DNA from: SAR86 cluster bacterium AG-422-O05
GTDB taxonomy: Bacteria; Pseudomonadota; Gammaproteobacteria; Magnimaribacterales; D2472
Direction of reading: 5' to 3'
Length of the DNA: 64,000 nucleotides
NCBI GenBank assembly: GCA_003213495.1
Contig: QCMW01000001.1
Coordinates: 372,001-436,000, forward strand
Within the stretch, counting starts at the first letter, position 1. The number at the start of each line of letters is the position of its first letter. Below, one piece after another: positions 1 to 10,426 of this stretch. The position numbers and the translations under genes were made by a program. The notes beneath the pieces were generated by a model, which worked only from the letters and a program-made list of their open reading frames with translations, was not told the origin of the DNA and made no database searches.

Positions 1-172
1 TATTGCCATCTGCGCCATGACACGCAGCACAGGATTCGACTAACTGCGATCCTTTAGTAGCATCACCGGAAATAAATGTTTCTGGCATTTTAATTTCTTT
101 AGATTTATCATCAGCAGCATCCAACCCGATTGTTAGGCCAAAATAAACAAACAATATTAAAGAATACTTCAT
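1..172 (-). CDS. cytochrome c family protein, partial (runs off the window start)
   Basis: Reverse complement reads MKYSLILFVYFGLTIGLDAADDKSKEIKMPETFISGDATKGSQLVESCAACHGADGN: signal-like N-terminus plus CAACH heme c motif. Confidence 0.85.
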   Translation of the reverse strand, partial: MKYSLILFVYFGLTIGLDAADDKSKEIKMPETFISGDATKGSQLVESCAACHGADGN

Positions 173-240
173 TGAAAATATAAATGTGTGTCTTATTGGT
201 GTGTATTATAAACATAGGTTGATATGATATAAACGATTAA

Positions 241-822
241 ATGAAAAACCTTTTTAAAAAAACTGAGTTTGTTTTTGGTGTAACAAACTATAAAAATCTT
301 CCCGAGGATGCTGGTTATGAAATTTTGCTTGCAGGAAGATCTAATGCTGGAAAATCAAGCGCTCTAAATGCGCTTACAGATAATCCAAAATTAGCCAGAA
401 TAAGCAAGACGCCTGGGAGAACGACTGAGATTAATTTTTTTAAAGTTAATGATGATTTGATGCTTCTTGATTTACCGGGATATGGATTTGCAAAATCTAG
501 TAAAGCCAAAAAGAAAGATTGGGGACCGCTATTAGGCGAGTACTTTCAAAAAAGAAAAGCACTGACAGCAGTAATAATTTTTATGGATATCAGACATCCT
601 CTCAAAGAAAGTGATTGGGATATGATTCAACTTTGTAGAGATTTCAATGTTCCTTTTATCCCTGTACTCACTAAGAGCGATAAGTTATCAAATAATAAAA
701 TTACTAACACTGTTAAGCTTGTTAAAAACAAAGTTAATGAAGCAGATGCAATAGCTGTTTCATCAAAAGATATCACTGGTTTTGACAAGCTTTCGAAAGA
801 AATACTAAACTTTATAGATTAA
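241..822 (+). CDS. engB: ribosome biogenesis GTPase EngB/YsxC
   Basis: GRSNAGKSS P-loop, DLPGYGFA, TKSDK G4 motif. Confidence 0.93.
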   Translation: MKNLFKKTEFVFGVTNYKNLPEDAGYEILLAGRSNAGKSSALNALTDNPKLARISKTPGRTTEINFFKVNDDLMLLDLPGYGFAKSSKAKKKDWGPLLGEYFQKRKALTAVIIFMDIRHPLKESDWDMIQLCRDFNVPFIPVLTKSDKLSNNKITNTVKLVKNKVNEADAIAVSSKDITGFDKLSKEILNFID

Positions 823-1325
823 TGCTTGAATATCAAAAACAAGATTGTGATTTAACGCTCCAAGAAGGTTTAGAGTGTTATTACAAATCTTTTCCTGAAT
901 CTACAGAAGTATTCATGGATACTCTGGAGTCTGGGACTTTGATGCGAGACCATGACTGTACACACGTAATTTTTGGTCTTGATATTTCTTTAGAACAAGA
1001 AGCTATTTTGGATACTTGGGTTCTATGGGGCAGCAAATGGAAGCTAAAGTATATACTTGGATACAATAAACTTCCTGAAATTAAACAACTAACTAAGGAT
1101 TTATTTAAAGAGCTAGGCATTTTGGGTTTTCTAAAACTGTATTGGCAAGTTTCAGGTATTAAAAGAAAGGTTATGTTTAGAGCTTTTAAGATGAAAAAGA
1201 AATGGCCATTTAAAGTTCCTGAAGAATATCTCTATATGAAAATCTCAGATCTTAGAAAAGAATATGGTATTCAAGTGTTACTTGGAGAGGAAATGAAATA
1301 TGTTCCAATAGAGAGAGTAAGTTAA
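822..1325 (+). CDS. Coq4-like protein (ubiquinone biosynthesis-associated family)
   Basis: HDCTH-x11-E matches the HDxxHx11E motif of the Coq4 family. Confidence 0.55.
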   Translation: MLEYQKQDCDLTLQEGLECYYKSFPESTEVFMDTLESGTLMRDHDCTHVIFGLDISLEQEAILDTWVLWGSKWKLKYILGYNKLPEIKQLTKDLFKELGILGFLKLYWQVSGIKRKVMFRAFKMKKKWPFKVPEEYLYMKISDLRKEYGIQVLLGEEMKYVPIERVS

Positions 1326-1327
1326 CT

Positions 1328-1579
1328 ATGGGTTGGCTTAAAAATCTTTTACTGGGTGGTGCTGCAGCAAAAACATATCAAAATGTTTACAATAGACCAA
1401 TAATAACCCCACCATATGGCTATGTAATTAGAGGCCTTAAACAAAAAGGTTTGGGATCAACTTGGGTGGTAAAGTATTCAAAAAGAAAAAGTATGAATGT
1501 AACCGCTCAATTCACTGTGAACGGAAGCACTAGGTCGGTAAATATTGGTGGAGATCAATTTACAGTCGATTGGCCTTAG
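1328..1579 (+). CDS. small hypothetical protein
   Basis: Intact ORF abutting upstream gene. Confidence 0.5.
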   Translation: MGWLKNLLLGGAAAKTYQNVYNRPIITPPYGYVIRGLKQKGLGSTWVVKYSKRKSMNVTAQFTVNGSTRSVNIGGDQFTVDWP

Positions 1580-1618
1580 AGAGACTATTTAAACTAATCA
1601 ATAATTGGGGAGAAGATA

Positions 1619-2479
1619 ATGAAATTAAATGATGCAAGAAAAAAAGGAGCACAAAATTTAGCTGCACTTACAATTATTGCAGTTTGTGTATATCTTGGGT
1701 TTAAGCCTTTAACAGAATTTGTAGATGATCCTGTCTCCTCAGGCATTGTTGCAGCTTCTCTTGGTGCTGCTTTTGTAATAATCATAACTATGTATCTTTT
1801 AAATAAACAAACTGAAATTGAACAAGAAAGTAAGCAAGGAGAGAAATTATTCGAAGAAAAACTGAAAATTTATTGGCAAATCTTTGATGCTACTGAAGAG
1901 ATGCTAGAAGACGGTCGCATATCAAAAGAACAAGAAATGAAAAAATTACCATTTGTTATGGCAAGGCTCGTTACAATTGGCTCGGACGATGTCATATCAG
2001 CATATCAAGTTGTGTATGATGAAATTAATAAAGTATTTGATGAAAAGCCTGACGACGATGTTGAGTTAACTGACATTCAGAAGCAAATTTTAATAACAGA
2101 AATAGTTAAATTTTCAAATGCATGTAGAGTTGACTTAGGCGTATCATTAAAGGGGCTTGAAAGAGAAGTAGTAAAGAAAACAACCACTGCCATAGAAAAA
2201 TCAAATACTATCCTCGGAAGGAATGCTCCTGTTGAAAGTGATGTGGTTGATAAAGCAACAATAAAACTATCTGATGGTTCATATACATTAAAAAGGCATA
2301 AAACTGGACATGTAAGAGTTTACAAAGATAGTAATTCTGATGCTGAATCTGTAACAAAAAATGTGCTAAGAAAAATTAATGAAGAGCTGGATTGGGGTTA
2401 TGAAGAAACTTATTTTAAAACAAAAGAAACCAGAACAATTGGGAAACTTTTTATTGAAAAAATAAATGAACTATTATGA
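1619..2479 (+). CDS. hypothetical membrane protein, two N-terminal TM segments
   Basis: ORF with SD-like gggagaag upstream; hydrophobic N-terminal segments. Confidence 0.6.
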   Translation: MKLNDARKKGAQNLAALTIIAVCVYLGFKPLTEFVDDPVSSGIVAASLGAAFVIIITMYLLNKQTEIEQESKQGEKLFEEKLKIYWQIFDATEEMLEDGRISKEQEMKKLPFVMARLVTIGSDDVISAYQVVYDEINKVFDEKPDDDVELTDIQKQILITEIVKFSNACRVDLGVSLKGLEREVVKKTTTAIEKSNTILGRNAPVESDVVDKATIKLSDGSYTLKRHKTGHVRVYKDSNSDAESVTKNVLRKINEELDWGYEETYFKTKETRTIGKLFIEKINELL

Positions 2480-2531
2480 TTCTTTCAATAAAGTTTAGTG
2501 AGCTTCATTCCAATTTAAAGAAAAAAATAAT

Positions 2532-3455
2532 TTGAATTTCTTATTTAATAAAAAAATTATTTATCTTCTTTTAATATTTGTATTTACTCCAGCTTGTTTA
2601 TATTTCGCTTTTGATAGAGAAAATATTGATATAAATGAATTTAGGATAGATTCTGGCTATCAAGAAGTTAGTTTGAGTGATGGCATTACTTCTTATAAAG
2701 ATATTGGAGATAAAAACAACGAAGTTATTGTTTTGGTTCATGGAGCTACTTTTGGATCACTTGCATATGAGGAATATGTAAATGTCTTTGTTGAAAATAA
2801 CTACAGAGTAATAACCTATGACCAATATGGCAGAGGTTATTCAGATAGAGTTCATAGCAATGTAAGTATTGAGCTTATGGAAAAGCAACTTAAAGAGCTT
2901 ATTAAACATTGTGAGGTTGAAGATGTAATATTGTATGGCGTCTCTTTTGGTGCTGCAGTTGTTGCAAAATATGCTGCAAATAATCCAGAAAATATTAGTT
3001 TTATTGGCTACCAAGTTCCGCTTATTAATTCTGCAAATATTCCTCTATTATCAGTGGCGAAAGTTCCTTTATATGGTGACTTATTAACAAGAGTTTTATT
3101 GGTTCCAGGTGTTTTAAAGAGAATAGAAGAATACGAAGGTTTAATGAGTAAAAAGCTCCTAGATCATTACAAAGGACAATTTGAGGTTAAGGGCACTGAG
3201 AAGTTTTTTAAAAAGTTCTTTTTAGGAAATGCTACTAGTAACAGACTTGACGATCACAATATTATTGGTAGTAATTCTATCCCAAGCTATTTTGCCTATG
3301 CGGAAGATGATGTTGAAATAGATTCACAACTTGTTGAAGAAGCTATTAAAAAATATGATAATCCAATAGTTAAGAAATATTCTGGTGGTCATTTCTTTTC
3401 CTCAGGTATAGAAAGAAAAGTGGCTCAGGAATTCATTGATAGCATTAAAAAATAA
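2532..3455 (+). CDS. alpha/beta hydrolase
   Basis: VLVHGATFG and YGVSFGAA (GxSxG) motifs; C-terminal GGHFF. Confidence 0.8.
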   Translation: MNFLFNKKIIYLLLIFVFTPACLYFAFDRENIDINEFRIDSGYQEVSLSDGITSYKDIGDKNNEVIVLVHGATFGSLAYEEYVNVFVENNYRVITYDQYGRGYSDRVHSNVSIELMEKQLKELIKHCEVEDVILYGVSFGAAVVAKYAANNPENISFIGYQVPLINSANIPLLSVAKVPLYGDLLTRVLLVPGVLKRIEEYEGLMSKKLLDHYKGQFEVKGTEKFFKKFFLGNATSNRLDDHNIIGSNSIPSYFAYAEDDVEIDSQLVEEAIKKYDNPIVKKYSGGHFFSSGIERKVAQEFIDSIKK

Positions 3456-3456
3456 T

Positions 3457-3903
3457 ATGAATAATAAAATCCCTCCTCCAATAGTAACTTTATTTTTTGG
3501 ACTATGTATTTACTTGTCGAGACCATTCTTTCCTGAATTTAGTAACTCATTACTAAACGCATTAAGTATTATTTCATTTGTGGTTGGGATATTTGTTTTT
3601 GCAGCAGCAGTAAGTTCATTTAAAAAACAAAAAACTACTGTCAATCCAATATCAATAGAAAAAGCATCTTCTCTAGTAGTGAATGGGATATTTAAATACT
3701 CCAGAAACCCAATGTATTTAGGAATGTCGCTTGTATTGCTTGGTTTGACTTTTAAATTTAATGTAATAGGTGGTCTTTTATTCACCAGTATATTTATATT
3801 ATTTATAACAACATTCCAAATTAAGCCAGAAGAAGTTGCTATGGAAAAACTTTTCGATCAAGAATGGAAAAATTACACAAAAAATGTAAGGAGGTGGCTA
3901 TAA
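3457..3903 (+). CDS. isoprenylcysteine carboxyl methyltransferase-family membrane protein
   Basis: VNGIFKYSRNPMYLGMSLVLLG motif; start reassigned to ATG 3457. Confidence 0.75.
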   Translation: MNNKIPPPIVTLFFGLCIYLSRPFFPEFSNSLLNALSIISFVVGIFVFAAAVSSFKKQKTTVNPISIEKASSLVVNGIFKYSRNPMYLGMSLVLLGLTFKFNVIGGLLFTSIFILFITTFQIKPEEVAMEKLFDQEWKNYTKNVRRWL

Positions 3904-3910
3904 AAGAGTT

Positions 3911-6580
3911 TTAATGAGCTTCATTCCAATTAGAGCCAATTGCTGCCTCAGCAATTAAAGGAATATTTAAATCTACGGTTTGTTCCATAGTATCTTTCAT
4001 CTTTTGCATTACAGTATCTGCATTATCTTTTGGACACTCAAATACTAATTCATCATGAACCTGCATAATCATTTTTACGTCTGGCATTTCGTTTAAGAGA
4101 AGCTCATCAATATCGAGCATAGCTTTTTTGATAATATCAGCTGCCGAACCTTGAAGTGGTGCATTAATAGCAGCTCTTTCGGCAGCTTGTCTTCTAAGAC
4201 CATTTGCTGCATTTATTTCATTTAGATAAAGTCTTCTGCCCATTATCGTTTCTACAAATTTATCCTCTTTAGCTTGGGCTTTAATGTTATTCATATAATC
4301 TCTTACCCCTGTATATCTTGCAAAATAAGTATCAAGATATTCTTGCGCCTCACCTCTTGGTATACCAAGCTGTCTTGTAAGCCCAAAAGCAGACATTCCA
4401 TACATTAATCCAAAATTAATAGCTTTCGCACTTCTTCTTTGATCTTGAGTTACATTCTCAATCGATACTCCAAAAACTTCAGCAGCAGTTGATGAGTGAA
4501 CATCAATATCATTGTTAAAAGCATATGTTAAATTATTGTCCTCCGATAAATGGGCCATTATACGAAGTTCTATTTGTGAATAATCTGCTGAAATTAAAAC
4601 ATTGCCTTTTTCTGGAACAAAAGCCTCTCTAATCCTTCTTCCCTCAGCAGTTTTTATAGGAATATTTTGTAAGTTTGGCTCTGTTGACGAAAGCCTGCCT
4701 GTAGAAGTAACTGCTTGTTGATATGAGGTATGAATTCTTTCGGTCTTAGGATTCTCTATATTAATAAGACTATCAGTATAAGTAGACTTTAGTTTTGCTA
4801 AAGTTCTATATTGCAAAATAATCTTTGGCATCTCGTATTCTTCTGCAAGTCTTTGTAGAGTATCTTCATTAGTTGATGGTTGTCCTTTTGGTGTTTTCTT
4901 TAGAACAGGTAGTCCTAATTTTTCGTACAGAATTTCAAGAAGTTGTTTTGGAGAATCAAGATTAAATTCTTCTCCTGAAATTTTGAATGCTTCAGAAGAA
5001 AGCTCAGAAATTTTTGCGCTTAACTCTTTTGAATGGCTAGCTAATTTTTCTTTATCAATTTTTGCGCCGTTTTGTTCAACTCTTGAAAGAACATGGACCA
5101 ATGGATATTCAAGATCATCTAGAAGTTTTTTTTGAATAGGCTTCTCCTTTAACATAGGTTGCAACACATTAAACAGCCTCAGGGTTATATCTGCATCTTC
5201 TGCAGCGTAATCTGTTGCAATATCAAGTTTAACTTCTGAAAAAGGTATTTGTTTTGACGCTGTTCCTGTTACGTCGGTATATTTTGTAGTGGTGTAATTT
5301 AAATAAAAGTCAGCTAGCCTATCCATTCCGTGTCGAGTTGCAGTACTGTTTAAAACATAAGACATCAACATTGTGTCTGCTAAAAATTTTGTTATAACAA
5401 TCCCATGTCTGGCTAAAATAGGTATATCAAATTTTAGATTCTGACCTATAGCCTTTTCTTGATTTTCTTCAATCACAGGGCCTAGTGTTTTTATTACATA
5501 ATCCATGCTTAGCTGTTTAGGACAATCGTCATAGCTATGGCCTATTGGAATATAACAACCCTCGCTTTCAGTTACAGAAAGAGATATGCCAATAAGATTG
5601 GCGGATACTATGTGCACGGAATCTGTTTCTGTATCAATAGCAAAAGCTGTGGACTTATTAATTTTTGAGATCCATTTTTTTAGATCACTCTCAGATAAAA
5701 CAGTTTCATACTTTGCATCTTTTTTTGAAGCTTCTTGCTTGTCTTTGTTTGCTGCTGAAAATTCAAGCTCTGCAAAAAGTTTATTAAGTTCCTCATCATT
5801 AGGATTAAATTTAAGCAAGTCATCAAAACTAAATCCTAAATCTACATCTTCTTTTAAAGAAACTAACTCGACATTCCTATCAAGATCATTAAGGCTGTTT
5901 CTTAAATTTTCTCCAACAACCCCTTTTATTGCATCGGCATTTTCTTTGATTGCTTCTAAATCACCATACTCAATTAACCATTTAGCTGCAGTTTTTTGAC
6001 CCACTTTAGGCACGCCTGGTATGTTGTCAGATGTATCTCCTACTAAAGCCAACATATCTCGAATTTGATTTGGCTTTACTCCAAACTTTTCAAAAACTTT
6101 TGCTTCATCAAAAATTTCATTCTTCATAGTATTCATTAAAGTGGTATCAGGGTCTTCAACTAGTTGCATTAAGTCTTTATCTAAGGAGGACACAACACAC
6201 TTAAATTGTGCATCTTTTGCCATCCTAGTAATAGTTGCTATTACGTCATCAGCCTCAACCCCTTCTATTTCAATTAAGGGAAAGCCTATAGCCTTACAAA
6301 TATCTTTTACTGGTTTCAATTGATCCCTAAGCTCATCAGGCATTGGAGGACGATTAGCTTTATACTCTGAATAAATTTCGTTTCTAAAAGTTTTTCCCTT
6401 GGCATCAAAAACAACAACAATAGGAGATTCATCACTCTCTTTCTTTAGATTCATAAGCATGTTTGTAACTCCTTTCACAGCACCAGTTGGCTGTCCAGAA
6501 GAAGTGCTGAGTGGTGGCATGGCGTGATAGGCTCGATATAAATACGAAGAGCCATCTATTACAAAAATTCTATTTTTCAT
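3911..6580 (-). CDS. polA: DNA polymerase I
   Basis: 889 aa; 5' nuclease, 3'-5' exonuclease (AIDTETDS) and polymerase motifs (SADYSQIELRIMAHLS, MQVHDELVFE). Confidence 0.97.
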   Translation of the reverse strand: MKNRIFVIDGSSYLYRAYHAMPPLSTSSGQPTGAVKGVTNMLMNLKKESDESPIVVVFDAKGKTFRNEIYSEYKANRPPMPDELRDQLKPVKDICKAIGFPLIEIEGVEADDVIATITRMAKDAQFKCVVSSLDKDLMQLVEDPDTTLMNTMKNEIFDEAKVFEKFGVKPNQIRDMLALVGDTSDNIPGVPKVGQKTAAKWLIEYGDLEAIKENADAIKGVVGENLRNSLNDLDRNVELVSLKEDVDLGFSFDDLLKFNPNDEELNKLFAELEFSAANKDKQEASKKDAKYETVLSESDLKKWISKINKSTAFAIDTETDSVHIVSANLIGISLSVTESEGCYIPIGHSYDDCPKQLSMDYVIKTLGPVIEENQEKAIGQNLKFDIPILARHGIVITKFLADTMLMSYVLNSTATRHGMDRLADFYLNYTTTKYTDVTGTASKQIPFSEVKLDIATDYAAEDADITLRLFNVLQPMLKEKPIQKKLLDDLEYPLVHVLSRVEQNGAKIDKEKLASHSKELSAKISELSSEAFKISGEEFNLDSPKQLLEILYEKLGLPVLKKTPKGQPSTNEDTLQRLAEEYEMPKIILQYRTLAKLKSTYTDSLINIENPKTERIHTSYQQAVTSTGRLSSTEPNLQNIPIKTAEGRRIREAFVPEKGNVLISADYSQIELRIMAHLSEDNNLTYAFNNDIDVHSSTAAEVFGVSIENVTQDQRRSAKAINFGLMYGMSAFGLTRQLGIPRGEAQEYLDTYFARYTGVRDYMNNIKAQAKEDKFVETIMGRRLYLNEINAANGLRRQAAERAAINAPLQGSAADIIKKAMLDIDELLLNEMPDVKMIMQVHDELVFECPKDNADTVMQKMKDTMEQTVDLNIPLIAEAAIGSNWNEAH

Positions 6581-6643
6581 GTTTGTCTTTTATATAATGT
6601 ATTATGACTCTTGTTTTTCTATAATGGAAAAAATTAAATAAAA

Positions 6644-7147
6644 ATGTTCAAAAAAGTTTTATCTCTAGTGAAAAATATTTTTCACAATCGATTCGAAGAG
6701 GCTGTAGCTATATCATCATCCTCAATAATTGTTATTGCCATAGCTATGGATAAAATTATGTTTCTTCAGGCTTGTCCTTTATGCATTCTAACAAGATATG
6801 TCTTTGCTCTTTTAGCAATAAGTGCACTTATTGGAATTCTAGTTAAACAAAAAATAATAGGGAGATTGCTTATAGCGATCTCCTCAATTCTTGGGATATT
6901 AGTGACTTCAAGACAAATATATATACAAAATATGACTGTGGATGAGCTGTCCCAGTTGAGTGGTTGTAGTATGCCTTTTCATACCCAAGTTGATTATTTT
7001 GGAATTATTAATGCAATTAGTAGAACTATTGCAGGAGGTCCAAGTTGTGCAGTTGATGGCTGGAGGTTTATTTTAAATTTTGCTGAGTGGGGTCTTTTGT
7101 TCTTTGTTATTTACCTAATAACCTGTTTACTAAGATTAACAAGATAA
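6644..7147 (+). CDS. dsbB: disulfide bond formation protein DsbB family
   Basis: CPLCILTRY (CxxC) and second periplasmic Cys pair; multiple TM segments. Confidence 0.85.
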   Translation: MFKKVLSLVKNIFHNRFEEAVAISSSSIIVIAIAMDKIMFLQACPLCILTRYVFALLAISALIGILVKQKIIGRLLIAISSILGILVTSRQIYIQNMTVDELSQLSGCSMPFHTQVDYFGIINAISRTIAGGPSCAVDGWRFILNFAEWGLLFFVIYLITCLLRLTR

Positions 7148-7157
7148 CGAAATAGTA

Positions 7158-7190
7158 AGTTTTTTGTAGTAAAACTACACAAAAATTTAC
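7158..7190. terminator. possible bidirectional terminator after dsbB
   Basis: TTTTTTGTAGTaaaACTACacAAAAA; short stem. Confidence 0.4.
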
Positions 7191-7278
7191 CAAAAAAGCC
7201 TATAAACAATAGCTTCCAACTGTTAATTGACTTTATTGTCATAATAAATTTTACTAGACTACATATTAATTCAGATAA

Positions 7279-7367
7279 TTACTAACGAATAGAATATTAT
7301 AGGTACATAATTATCTCCTCTACATATATAATTATTCCCCCCAAGTACCTATAATATTTGTTAGTAA
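7279..7367 (+). promoter_or_regulatory. long inverted-repeat leader of pckA
   Basis: TTACTAAC..TATTATAGGTACATAATTAT / ATAATTAT..GTACCTATAATA..GTTAGTAA; ends 2 nt before the ATG. Confidence 0.7.
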
Positions 7368-7369
7368 TC

Positions 7370-8920
7370 ATGGATAAAGAACTCCAAACAACTTCCGCGC
7401 TTGAGCTTCCAACAGAAGAACTCATAGCTTTAGCTGTTGAAAATAATGAAGGTATTATTGCTAACAATGGAGCCTTCTCAACAACAACAGGCGCTCGTAC
7501 CGGAAGAAGTCCTAATGACAGATTTATAGTAAAAGAGCCTAGTACTGATGCTCTCATAGAGTGGGGTGATGTTAATAAACCTTTTAATGAAGAAAAATTT
7601 GATGCTCTATGGAATAAAGTTGATTCATACCTTGCAGAAAAAAATCGATACGTATCGCATGTTCATGTTGGATCTCATGCTGAACATTACTTACCAGTTA
7701 AAGTTATAACTGAAACAGCTTGGCATTCTCTTTTTGCTAGGCTAATTTTTGTATGTACAAAAGATTACAATTCATCAAATAAACAGGAATGGCAGATTCT
7801 ATCTGCAGCAAATTTTAAATGTAATCCTGAGACTGATGGTACAAATTCAGATGGTTGCGTAATTATTAATTTCGCAAAAAGAAAAGTAATACTTGCAGGA
7901 ATGAAGTATGCGGGTGAAATGAAAAAATCTATGTTCTCTGTTCAAAACTTTTTATTACCAGAAAAAAATGTGTTGCCTATGCATTGCTCAGCAAATGTAA
8001 ACGCTAACGGTAACGTTGCATTGTTTTTTGGCTTGTCTGGAACAGGAAAAACAACTTTATCAGCTGACCCTAAATGTTCTTTGATTGGCGATGATGAACA
8101 TGGATGGAGCGAGGGATCCGTATTTAATTTTGAAGGTGGTTGTTATGCAAAAACTATTGATCTATCTGAAGAAAATGAACCAGTAATTTTTAAAGCAATT
8201 AAACATGGTAGTGTTATTGAAAATGTATATTTAGATGAAGAAGGCAATCCTGATTATTCAAATACCTCACTTTCTGAAAATGGTAGATGTTGTTACCCAA
8301 GATCACATATAGAAGCAGCTGTGCCAGAAAATGCAGCTGGTGAACCAAAAACAATCATTTTTCTTACCTGCGATCTTACAGGCCTCATACCACCAGTATC
8401 TATACTATCTAAAGAAGCAGCTGCTTATCATTTCTTAAGTGGATACACTGCAAAAGTAGGTTCTACTGAGGTTGGTTCAAGTGCTGATATTGAATCCACC
8501 TTCTCTACCTGCTTTGGAGCGCCTTTTTTCCCAAGACCTGCAAGTGAATACGCAGACCTCTTAATCAAAAGAATTGAATCTTTTGGCTCTAAGGTGTTTT
8601 TGGTTAATACAGGATGGACAGGTGGTCCGTATGGTATTGGTTCTAGATTTAAGATTCCTACAACAAGAAGAATAGTTAATGCCATCCAAGATGGTGAACT
8701 GGATGACATAGAGACTGAGTTAGTACCAGGATTAAACCTAAGCGTTCCCTTATCTATCGAAGGAGTTGACACAAAGCTTTTGAATCCAATTAATACTTGG
8801 AAAGACAAAGAAGAGTATAAAAAATATCTAAATGAATTAGTTAAAAAGTTTCAAGATAACTTTAAAAGATTTGATGCTAAACCAGAAATAATTGCAGCTG
8901 GTCCTGGATTTGATGGCTAA
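7370..8920 (+). CDS. pckA: phosphoenolpyruvate carboxykinase (ATP)
   Basis: [14 protein letters not shown] kinase motif, [17 protein letters not shown]. Confidence 0.96.
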   Translation: MDKELQTTSALELPTEELIALAVENNEGIIANNGAFSTTTGARTGRSPNDRFIVKEPSTDALIEWGDVNKPFNEEKFDALWNKVDSYLAEKNRYVSHVHVGSHAEHYLPVKVITETAWHSLFARLIFVCTKDYNSSNKQEWQILSAANFKCNPETDGTNSDGCVIINFAKRKVILAGMKYAGEMKKSMFSVQNFLLPEKNVLPMHCSANVNANGNVALFFGLSGTGKTTLSADPKCSLIGDDEHGWSEGSVFNFEGGCYAKTIDLSEENEPVIFKAIKHGSVIENVYLDEEGNPDYSNTSLSENGRCCYPRSHIEAAVPENAAGEPKTIIFLTCDLTGLIPPVSILSKEAAAYHFLSGYTAKVGSTEVGSSADIESTFSTCFGAPFFPRPASEYADLLIKRIESFGSKVFLVNTGWTGGPYGIGSRFKIPTTRRIVNAIQDGELDDIETELVPGLNLSVPLSIEGVDTKLLNPINTWKDKEEYKKYLNELVKKFQDNFKRFDAKPEIIAAGPGFDG

Positions 8921-10418
8921 TGAATCTTTCACAAGCATTCTCTTAAATCTAAAAGAAAGTGGGTTCTTTGAAAATTTAATTATCAGAAGAGGTATTGAAA
9001 AAGAGTTTTTTAGAGTTGATAGAAACGGAAATATTTCAAACTCTCCTCATCCAGTTTCATTAGGTTCTGCGCTCACAAATAAATTTATTACTACTGATTT
9101 TGCAGAAGCCCAAATAGAACTTGTCACACCAGTTTTTGAAAACATAAATGATCTAAGTAATTTTTTATACTCCTTGCATGTATTTGTTGCTCAAAATATT
9201 GATTCAAATGAAATGCTTTGGCCCTTCTCTATGCCTCCAAAAATTAAAAACGAAGATGATATAAATCTTGGTTTTTATCATCAAAGTAACACTGGGCTTC
9301 TTAAGCATGTCTACAGAAAGGGCCTAAAAGTTCGTTATGGTCCAACAATGCAATGTGTTTCAGGAATGCACTATAACTTTTCTGTTGAAAAAAACTCTTT
9401 ATCAAAATTCATTAGGTCTGACGATCAAAAAATGATTAACGAGGCGTATTTAAGCTTAATAAGAAACTTCAAAAGATTGTATTGGTTTGTTTTGCTTATG
9501 TATGGACAAACAAATATCGTTGATAATTCTTTTGTAAAGGGTAGAGAACATAATCTCAATAAATTAAGCTCTGATGATATGTATCTCAAAGATGCTACTT
9601 CGCTACGAATGAGTGAAATTGGCTACCAAAGTAAAGCACAAAAAAACTTAGATATTAAATACAACTCCTTGGATGATTTTCTTAAAGAAATAAAAAAGGC
9701 TATAACGATACCCTTCTCAGAATTCTCTAATAAAGGTTTAAAAGATCCTCAAGGAAACTATCAACAAATTTCAGATGGAATCATTCAGATTGAAAATGAA
9801 TATTATGATTCCATTAGACCTAAACGCTCTTCTTATAATAATTACAGGCCACTTGATCTGCTCAGCAATTTTGGTATCGAGTATTTGGAGATAAGAGGTA
9901 TAGATATTTCTCCAAATGAAATTACAGGAATGTCTGAGCATCACATTAGATTTATTGATTTATTTTTAATTTATTGTCTTGTTAATCCTAGCGACAAAAT
10001 TGATGCAAATGAAAAAAAGACTATGGATAGAAATGAATATAAGGCCATATATCAGGGAAGAAATGAAAATACTGTAATTTCTTATAAAGGATTAGATATG
10101 AATATTCATGAAGCAAAAAATCTCTTAATGGATGATCTCAAACTTTTAGCAGAAATGTTTGAAAATTCAAGTGAATATTTTGAATCAATCGAGTATATAT
10201 CTTCTGAGTCTAAAGGCAGTCTTTTGGAAAGTGGATTCCATGTCACAGGTTTAGCAAAAGCAAAAAGTAACACCGAAAGTCTCAGGGCAGATTATGATCA
10301 AAATATTAATAGTATAAAAATTGAAGCGGAGTTATCATTAGAAAAACTTAACAATATTCCAAAAAATTCAAAAGAAGAAATGGATACATATGTTGGGAAC
10401 TACAATTCGAATCTATAG
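8913..10418 (+). CDS. gshA: glutamate-cysteine ligase
   Basis: [10 protein letters not shown]-terminus and [12 protein letters not shown] motif; overlaps pckA stop. Confidence 0.9.
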   Translation: MANESFTSILLNLKESGFFENLIIRRGIEKEFFRVDRNGNISNSPHPVSLGSALTNKFITTDFAEAQIELVTPVFENINDLSNFLYSLHVFVAQNIDSNEMLWPFSMPPKIKNEDDINLGFYHQSNTGLLKHVYRKGLKVRYGPTMQCVSGMHYNFSVEKNSLSKFIRSDDQKMINEAYLSLIRNFKRLYWFVLLMYGQTNIVDNSFVKGREHNLNKLSSDDMYLKDATSLRMSEIGYQSKAQKNLDIKYNSLDDFLKEIKKAITIPFSEFSNKGLKDPQGNYQQISDGIIQIENEYYDSIRPKRSSYNNYRPLDLLSNFGIEYLEIRGIDISPNEITGMSEHHIRFIDLFLIYCLVNPSDKIDANEKKTMDRNEYKAIYQGRNENTVISYKGLDMNIHEAKNLLMDDLKLLAEMFENSSEYFESIEYISSESKGSLLESGFHVTGLAKAKSNTESLRADYDQNINSIKIEAELSLEKLNNIPKNSKEEMDTYVGNYNSNL

Positions 10419-10426
10419 GGGGAAAT

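Noticed and set aside
315-509. Many antisense ORFs in the track (e.g. 315-509, 881-1120, 3510-3785, 5586-5999, 8428-8808, 17832-18104, 44879-45250)
   Set aside because: They lie opposite well-supported genes, have low-complexity or unnatural composition and show no recognisable domain.
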